A stretch of DNA of 64,000 nt from Pseudidiomarina terrestris (GTDB lineage: Bacteria > Pseudomonadota > Gammaproteobacteria > Enterobacterales > Alteromonadaceae), in the NCBI RefSeq assembly GCF_030466405.1, contig NZ_JAGGJF010000001.1:744001-808000 (forward strand), written 5' to 3'. Both the position numbers and the translations under genes were made by a program. Within the stretch, counting starts at the first letter, position 1. The number at the start of each line of letters is the position of its first letter. Of the stretch, positions 58,281 through 64,000 are shown in pieces. The notes under the pieces are model-generated. The model was not told the origin of the DNA, ran no database searches, and saw only the letters and a list, made by a program, of their open reading frames with translations.

Positions 58281-58766
58281 ATGAATCATCGTCAACAACT
58301 TTTAATTTTCATTTCTCTGTTATTCGTATCGCCCGCTGTCGTTGCGCAAACGACTTCATCCTCAATCTTTAACTACGACGCAAAAGGACGCCTCGTCGAG
58401 GTCGATAACGGCACCACGTTCATCGAGTACGCCTATGACAAGGCCGGCAATCGCATCGCTGTCGGGAATGAACGCCTGGATCAAATAATGGGTCCAATCA
58501 TTACTGAATTCGAGGTGCCCATGATGGCATCTGGACTGGGCGACAATACTTATGTTACCTGGGCTTCCACGAACACCACGTCCTGCGCCATAACGTTCGA
58601 GAATCAGGTGAACTCGTATCCTGATTTGCCGAGCTCGGGATACCTTTATATTCGCGTATTTGCATCCGGCGCTGTATTCCTGCAATGCGTGGATGGCAGC
58701 GAAAGTGCTGAATCCTCAAGCTACATATTTTATCAATCAGGGGGCGGAGGACCTATCGGAATTTAA
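58281..58766 (+). CDS. Small exported YD-repeat protein
   Basis: About 161 residues from the ATG at 58281 (GTG at 58272 is less likely). A signal peptide (LLIFISLLFVSPAVVAQ) is followed by two Rhs/YD repeats (FNYDAKGRLVEVDNG, YAYDKAGNRIAVGN) and then a beta-rich region with two Cys that could be an Ig-like fold. It precedes the large Rhs gene by 54 bp in the same direction. It could be an accessory or a truncated Rhs N-terminus. The function is unknown. Confidence 0.75.
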   Translation: MNHRQQLLIFISLLFVSPAVVAQTTSSSIFNYDAKGRLVEVDNGTTFIEYAYDKAGNRIAVGNERLDQIMGPIITEFEVPMMASGLGDNTYVTWASTNTTSCAITFENQVNSYPDLPSSGYLYIRVFASGAVFLQCVDGSESAESSSYIFYQSGGGGPIGI

Positions 58767-58820
58767 TCGCCGATGTCGTACCACACCAACCCTTACTGAT
58801 TAAAATATAGGATCTTTGTT

Positions 58821-61800
58821 ATGCACATTCGTACTCAGTTTTACACCGCAATCGTCATTGTTTGCGCGTTTTTCGCCGAGCCAGCAATCGCTCAGGAAGA
58901 GCAGTACAATATCAAGCCGCTGCAAGTGGCGCCTGACCCGAACAACGTTGACTTGTTAAGCGGTAAATTTAATCCGGACCTTCCCGTACTCGAGGTTCCT
59001 GCGGCGCCACGATTGACGCTAAGCACCTTGCAACAGTTCGACAGTAAAGTCGTCGGCCAGCTTTACAGCAATACGGGTGAGCGCAGTGAGAGCTTTTCCC
59101 TGACTTTTGGCGCTGAGGTTTCAGAGGCGTTCAAATGCACCTCCAATGGCTGTATGGCACAAAACAACACCGGCTCAACCTTCGACGGACAGGTCGGCAA
59201 TAACATTTTCCGCTACGTGCAGGGTAAAACCGGTATTCGCGTAACCTACGCATCAAAAAGTTCCTATTTCGACTACAGCGGCGTTACGGGTTCCACGGTG
59301 CCTTCGCAAAGTACCTATTACGCCAGCCTCATTGACTACCCTGACGGTGAAACTGTTTCCATCACCTATGACAAAGCAACGCTACAGAACTCGGTCATTC
59401 TTCACCGGCCTGCGAAGATGGTTTCGAGCACGGGTTACGAAATGTCATTCAGTTATTTTTCCAATGACAGCGCCACAGGTGCGTCTGGCTGGTCGAAATT
59501 AAAGCGCGCTTCTATTGTGAAAACCTCCGCACCGACGGTGACCCTCGCAGAACTAGACTACCCAACCGACAGTAATGCGACCGATCTTGGCGGCAGAGAC
59601 TGGCATTTTAGTGGCTTTACCAATGCGCTTGGTGCGAGTGAATCAGCAAAAACGTTCACCATGCGGGGGCCAGCGGATACCCAAGATCAACTTTCAATCT
59701 CAAGCGCGACGAGAAATTATGCAGGCAGTTATCATAACGATTTTGTGACCCGTGTGGTCAATGCCGGGCACGTTTATGATTACACCTATACCGGTCATGC
59801 CGAGGTGGGCTTCAGTACCGCACGACGCTTTTCACGTTTGGTTATCACAGGACCGGCGGGGTATCAGCGCACGTTAGAGTACTATCTGAAAGACACCCCC
59901 TACCCGCATCAGCTGATAAAAAGTGATACAGACTCAATTGGCAATACAACACACTACACCTACGTAGGCAATCGTATTGATACGGTCACCTTTCCCGAAG
60001 GAAATAAAGTCCAGTTTACCTATGACACCATGGGTAATATCACCAGCAAGCGCGCGATTGCAAAAGCTGGCTCAGGACTTGCCGACATCGTTGAGCGGGC
60101 AATTTACCCATCGGCGGCATCATGTACGGGGATCTTGTGTTACCGGCCACTTTACACCCTCGATGCGAAGGGCAATCGAACAGATTATACCTTTGATGCC
60201 GGGCATGGCGGCTTATTAACCCGCACGGAGCCTGCGGATGCCAGCGGCTTCCAGCGCCGTACCACACATTCCTATACCCTGATTGATGGCATTTATCGCC
60301 TCACCAGGACCACGGTATGCGCCATCGGCCAATGCGGTGGTTCACAGACCCAGATCACGACGTATACGTACTCGGGCTCGACAGGACTGATACAAACCAA
60401 AACACTTTCCAATGCCAGTGGTACATTGAGCCAAACCACGACCTACACCTATGATGCAGCGGGTCGGCCACTCATTGAAGACGGGCCGTTAAGCGGCAGT
60501 GATGATGCAACATCGTACCGTTATGATTTATCCGGCCGACCAACGTGGGAAATCGGTGCGCGCAACGCCGCCGGATTTTACCCGGCGCAGAAAACCACGT
60601 ACCCAACGGTGAGTGCCCGCAGAACACTGGTACAAAGTGGCACCGTTGCCTCGCGCGGCAGTACCAGCCTGACAATGGATACGGTTCAGACAGACTATCT
60701 GGATGCGAACAACCGTGTCAGCAAATCGACAGTGGCGGCACCGTCGGCTTTAACGAAAGTGACGCAATTTACTTATGACACCAGAGGGCGGTTGTTGTGC
60801 GAAGCGACACGCATGAATGCTGCAAGTTTTGGTGCTTTGCCAGCTTCGGCATGTACCTTAGGCAGTGAAGGTAGTGCCGGACCTGACCGCATTACCAGCT
60901 ATAGCTATGATGCGAACTCGAATCTTAAAAGTACCCTGACGGGGCTCGGTACCGCCGCTGAAGGTCTTGAGCAGTTCACGGTGTATACGGCGAACGGTGA
61001 GGTCAGCAGGCGTGAGGACGGTAATGGCAATAGTACAACGTACAGTTATGATGGGCATGACCGTCTGTACCGCACCACCTTCCCGGATGCGAGCTACGAG
61101 CAAAATGGTTATGACGCGAACGGTAATCTGACAGCGTTTCGCAAGCGTGATGGGGTGACGTTGATCCATAGCTACGATAGCCGGGATCAGCGTACAAGCT
61201 CGCTCATACCAAACGAAAACACCATTTACTTTAGCTATGACAGCCTGGGCCGTGAAACTCAGGTCACCCGTGGAGCACAAGTGGTGGCTTACGGTTATGA
61301 TGGCCTGGGCCGACGTATCTCGGAACGTACGAACAATCGTACCCTGGTCTACAGTTACGATAGTGCAAGCCGTCGGACCCGCACGACCTTCCCGGATGGC
61401 TTCTTTGTGACCTACAGTCATGACGCGGGTGGGCGGCTGACGGATATTTTTGAAAATGGCACGACGGGCGTTATTGATTTTAGTTACGACCGCCCGGGTC
61501 GGGTCAGCCGCATTGAGCGTGCTGGCAGCACCATCACCACGTTCAGCTACGACGGCATGGGCCGGGTGCTTGATTTCGATCACCAGGGATTCAACGACAG
61601 CAGTTACAGCTATAATCCGGCCAGTCAGTTGCAGAGCAAAACGGTCAGCAACGCGGATTATCAAATTCAGGTGCCGACGCTAAGCACTGAATTTTACAGC
61701 GTGAATAACCTCAACCAGTATACGCAAGTCACTGTAGATGGTGCGCCGGAGTACGCGAACTACACCAGTGCGGGCAATCTGGCTGGTTTTGACGGTTGGA

Positions 61801-62807
61801 GCTATGTTTACGATGCCCATAATCGCCTGGTGGCAGCGAACGGTCCTGACGATACGGTAGCGCTTAGCTACGATGCCACGGGTCGCTTAACGCGTACGGT
61901 ACACAACGGCGAAGTCATTGATTATCTGTACGACGGTGATGAACTGGTGGCGGAGTACAGCAGCTCAGGCACGCTGTTGCGGCGCTTTATTCATGGCCTT
62001 GGTAACGATGACCCGGTCATTCGTTATGAAGGTGCTGGCGTAAACGCCCGCCGTTATCTGCTGGCCGATGAGCGCGGCAGCATCATCGCCGAAATGACAA
62101 GCTCCGGTGCCCTGCTGCAAGCGCATCAGTACGATGCCTACGGCAACCCGAAGCACAGCAGCGATGCACGCTTTCGTTTTACCGGACAAATCCTCATCCC
62201 CGGCACCGAGCTGTACTACTACAAAGCACGGGTTTACCATCCGCGGCTGGGCCGGTTTATGCAAACCGACCCCATCGGCTACAAAGATGGCATGAACTGG
62301 TATGCTTATGTGAGGAATGACCCAATAAACTTAGCTGATCCAACTGGTAAAAACTCCGAAGAAGCGAACTTGTGGGCAAATATGCTTGGATTCAAATCTT
62401 CTTCTGAAGCTACTTCAAAGATAAATGATTCTATGGAGTCAGTTCGCCAGACAGTAGTCCACGCTTTGCCATCAAGGGAAACCGTTCATACGGTTGCAAA
62501 CAGTGCGTCTCTTACGCTGGCGGTGGCTGCTGCAACAACACCGTGCACAGGTTTATGCGCGGGAGCATCGTTAGCTATTGATGCAGCTGTTGCCGTAGAT
62601 CATTTAAGCCAAGGAGATATTAACAGTGCCGCTTTGACAATGTTACCGGGCGCAACTGGTGAAGCTGCTTCGGTAGCTCATAAAACTACTAAGGCAGTTG
62701 TTAATGTCGCAGAATCGGCCAAACGAGGTGCGGCTGCAAATGTATTAACAAATCAGGCTGTTAGTGGTACGCAAACGTATCAAGATAAGAAAGAAGAGGG
62801 TAATTAA
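58821..62807 (+). CDS. Secreted Rhs/YD-repeat protein with variable C-terminal module
   Basis: 1328 residues. Sec signal peptide (VIVCAFFAEPAIAQ, cut about 25); a non-repeat N-terminal part (about 26-370); about 25 YD repeats (about 375-1030, forms such as YSYDGHDRLYRTTFPD); then the Rhs-associated core (about 1035-1165: YLYDGDELVAEY, GRFMQTDPIGYKDG, NWYAYVRNDP). After DPTGK the last 160 residues are unrelated to the core, more AT-rich in DNA, and contain a hydrophobic Ala-rich stretch (LTLAVAAATTPCTGLCAGAS). This is the polymorphic-toxin layout in which a shell carries a swappable toxic tip. A membrane protein follows at once, presumably immunity. No VgrG or PAAR is seen. Confidence 0.9.
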   Translation: MHIRTQFYTAIVIVCAFFAEPAIAQEEQYNIKPLQVAPDPNNVDLLSGKFNPDLPVLEVPAAPRLTLSTLQQFDSKVVGQLYSNTGERSESFSLTFGAEVSEAFKCTSNGCMAQNNTGSTFDGQVGNNIFRYVQGKTGIRVTYASKSSYFDYSGVTGSTVPSQSTYYASLIDYPDGETVSITYDKATLQNSVILHRPAKMVSSTGYEMSFSYFSNDSATGASGWSKLKRASIVKTSAPTVTLAELDYPTDSNATDLGGRDWHFSGFTNALGASESAKTFTMRGPADTQDQLSISSATRNYAGSYHNDFVTRVVNAGHVYDYTYTGHAEVGFSTARRFSRLVITGPAGYQRTLEYYLKDTPYPHQLIKSDTDSIGNTTHYTYVGNRIDTVTFPEGNKVQFTYDTMGNITSKRAIAKAGSGLADIVERAIYPSAASCTGILCYRPLYTLDAKGNRTDYTFDAGHGGLLTRTEPADASGFQRRTTHSYTLIDGIYRLTRTTVCAIGQCGGSQTQITTYTYSGSTGLIQTKTLSNASGTLSQTTTYTYDAAGRPLIEDGPLSGSDDATSYRYDLSGRPTWEIGARNAAGFYPAQKTTYPTVSARRTLVQSGTVASRGSTSLTMDTVQTDYLDANNRVSKSTVAAPSALTKVTQFTYDTRGRLLCEATRMNAASFGALPASACTLGSEGSAGPDRITSYSYDANSNLKSTLTGLGTAAEGLEQFTVYTANGEVSRREDGNGNSTTYSYDGHDRLYRTTFPDASYEQNGYDANGNLTAFRKRDGVTLIHSYDSRDQRTSSLIPNENTIYFSYDSLGRETQVTRGAQVVAYGYDGLGRRISERTNNRTLVYSYDSASRRTRTTFPDGFFVTYSHDAGGRLTDIFENGTTGVIDFSYDRPGRVSRIERAGSTITTFSYDGMGRVLDFDHQGFNDSSYSYNPASQLQSKTVSNADYQIQVPTLSTEFYSVNNLNQYTQVTVDGAPEYANYTSAGNLAGFDGWSYVYDAHNRLVAANGPDDTVALSYDATGRLTRTVHNGEVIDYLYDGDELVAEYSSSGTLLRRFIHGLGNDDPVIRYEGAGVNARRYLLADERGSIIAEMTSSGALLQAHQYDAYGNPKHSSDARFRFTGQILIPGTELYYYKARVYHPRLGRFMQTDPIGYKDGMNWYAYVRNDPINLADPTGKNSEEANLWANMLGFKSSSEATSKINDSMESVRQTVVHALPSRETVHTVANSASLTLAVAAATTPCTGLCAGASLAIDAAVAVDHLSQGDINSAALTMLPGATGEAASVAHKTTKAVVNVAESAKRGAAANVLTNQAVSGTQTYQDKKEEGN

Positions 62808-62808
62808 G

Positions 62809-63081
62809 TTGAAGGCACTAGCGCTATTCTCATTCTCGTTGTTACTCTTCGTCTTGGCTGGCGTATATATAGCTGAAAGAGCGATGTTAGAAGACTGGCT
62901 CTGGGCAGGAATTTTGTTTTTGATTGGTTATCAATGGGTTCATTTATTTATCTTGAATAAAAACATGTACACTTTATATGTTGGTGAACCATTATATGCA
63001 AACAGCGGTAAGTACAAATATTTAAGAGTTTGGCACTTTTGTATAGGATTGGTTATTTGTATATCGTCTTCAATAGTTTGA
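62809..63081 (+). CDS. Small membrane protein, putative immunity to the Rhs tip
   Basis: About 90 residues from a TTG at 62809, one base after the Rhs stop, with GAGGG 9 bp upstream. An in-frame ATG at 62764 lies inside Rhs and would add a basic tail. Three hydrophobic helices (ALFSFSLLLFVLAGVYIA, WLWAGILFLIGYQWVHLFIL, FCIGLVICISSSIV). It is AT-rich like the Rhs tip. Position and size suggest an immunity protein, and a membrane location would fit a membrane-acting toxin. No homologue is recognised. Confidence 0.65.
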   Translation: MKALALFSFSLLLFVLAGVYIAERAMLEDWLWAGILFLIGYQWVHLFILNKNMYTLYVGEPLYANSGKYKYLRVWHFCIGLVICISSSIV

Positions 63082-63091
63082 ATCAAAAACT

Positions 63092-63128
63092 ACACTCGTG
63101 CGGGGCTTTTGTAGTGGCATACGAGTGT
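63092..63128. repeat. Inverted repeat after the putative immunity gene
   Basis: ACACTCGT (63092-63099) and ACGAGTGT (63121-63128), a perfect 8-bp inverted repeat with a 21-bp loop, at the junction between the immunity gene and the second Rhs core fragment. It may be a weak terminator or a recombination scar. Confidence 0.5.
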
Positions 63129-63143
63129 GTTCAACATTCTGTG

Positions 63144-64000
63144 TCAGCTACGACGACATGGGCTGGGTGCTTGATTGCGACTACCAGGGGATTTAACGAC
63201 CGCAGTTACAGCTATAATCCGGCCAGTCAGTTGCAGCGAACGGCCCTGACGATACGGTAGCGCTTAGCTACGATGCTACCGGTCGCTTAACGCGCACGGT
63301 ACACAACGGCGAAGTCATCGATTATCTGTACGACGGCGATGAGCTGGTGGCGGAGTATCACAGCAACGGCACGCTGTTACGCCGCTTTATTCATGGACTT
63401 GGCAACGATGACCCGGTCATTCGTTATGAAGGTGCTGGGGTCAACGCCCGCCGTTATCTGCTGGCCGATGAGCGTGGCAGCATCATCGCCGAAATGACAA
63501 GCTCCGGTGCCCTGCTGCAAGCGCATCAGTACGATGCCTACGGCAACCCGAAGCACAGCAGCGACGCACGCTTTCGTTTTACCGGACAAATCCTCATCCC
63601 CGGCACCGAGCTGTACTACTACAAAGCACGGGTTTACCATCCGCGGCTGGGCCGGTTTATGCAAACCGACCCCATCGGCTACAAAGATGGCATGAACTGG
63701 TACGCTTATGTTGGGAATGACCCGCTGAATGGGACGGACCCGACGGGGGAAATTGCTTTTGTTATACCTGCTATCCCTTGGGCTGCTGCTGCAATCAAAG
63801 CTGCGTTGTTTACTGGTAGCGCAGGGGTTGTGGCTTATGGCGCTTCAGAGGCCTACAATGAAATGTCTGATGACGATGGCTCAATTGACATCGAAGATGC
63901 GGCTGATCTTGTTGACGATTTGGCAGGTAAGGAGTTAATTGGTGAAATAGAAGCTGGCGAAGGAACAGTATTAGACGGTATGGGAGATCCAAAGTTTGAT
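63144..64000 (+). pseudogene. Orphan Rhs core fragment with a second C-terminal module, partial
   Basis: 63144-63236 copies 61543-61634 with a one-base insertion. Then 202 bp are missing, and 63233-63710 is a near-identical copy of the core at 61833-62310. The frame is open from there to the right edge without its own start or signal. After the core (NWYAYVGNDPLNGTDPTG) the sequence differs completely from the first tip: a hydrophobic stretch (IPAIPWAAAAIKAALFTGSA), then an acidic region (SIDIEDAADLVDDLAG). It is probably a silent cassette that can replace the expressed tip by recombination in the shared core. The end lies beyond the window. Confidence 0.85.

Noticed and set aside
60858-61664. 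Minus-strand ORF of 268 codons inside the Rhs gene
   Set aside because: It is an antisense shadow of the regular YD repeats, whose biased codons keep the opposite frame open. No start signal is seen.
58821-64000. Type VI secretion cluster around the Rhs gene
   Set aside because: No VgrG, PAAR or adaptor gene is present, and the Rhs protein has a Sec signal peptide.

Overview
The window looks like chromosome of a gammaproteobacterium of the Alteromonadales type, most likely Idiomarinaceae. This is judged from gene neighbourhoods and protein style, not from a database search. Three classical neighbourhoods are nearly intact: polA / engB / yihI; lysM-dprA-smg-yrdD-tsaC-hemF-aroE facing def-fmt-rsmB-trkA; and gyrB-recF-dnaN-dnaA facing rpmH-rnpA-yidD-yidC-mnmE. 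The last one, with two perfect parS palindromes in recF, places the window close to the replication origin.

Layout. 1-19 kb: an RND efflux pump cut by the left edge, a prolyl oligopeptidase lipoprotein, a GST-like protein, DUF502, an esterase, purEK, two tandem membrane GGDEF proteins (one degenerate), an isochorismatase-type hydrolase, a cold-shock protein, a lipoprotein with transglutaminase-like and TPR regions, cysE, an exported amidohydrolase, DUF2489, yihI, cytochrome c4, engB and a DMT transporter. Two intergenic gaps here carry structured minus-strand RNAs, at the places where E. coli has csrC (next to yihI) and spf (downstream of polA). 19-45 kb: polA, a small unknown gene, aroE, a truncated globin wedged antisense between aroE and hemF, the dprA and def clusters, trkA/trkH, yigZ, a soluble lytic transglycosylase, fadBA, tusA, a large palindromic repeat, a GNAT, tag and glyQS. 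45-55.5 kb: the replication and ribosome/membrane-insertion clusters.

55.5-64 kb is accessory DNA starting exactly at the 3' end of mnmE. An 18-bp imperfect copy of the mnmE tail recurs 1.1 kb downstream and brackets a higBA toxin-antitoxin pair. Next come an exported Cys-containing protein of unknown function, an inverted Rhs-core remnant, a small exported YD-repeat protein, and a 1328-residue Rhs/YD protein with a Sec signal peptide. A three-helix membrane protein (putative immunity) starts one base after the Rhs stop, and then a second Rhs core fragment carries a different C-terminal module that runs off the right edge. This is the layout of a polymorphic toxin locus with an orphan tip cassette.

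The items I consider most worth following are this mnmE-linked island, the two candidate regulatory RNAs, the flush antisense globin within a biosynthetic operon, and the GGDEF protein that lost its catalytic motif but kept its c-di-GMP inhibitory site. No tRNA, rRNA, CRISPR array, transposase or integrase gene was seen.
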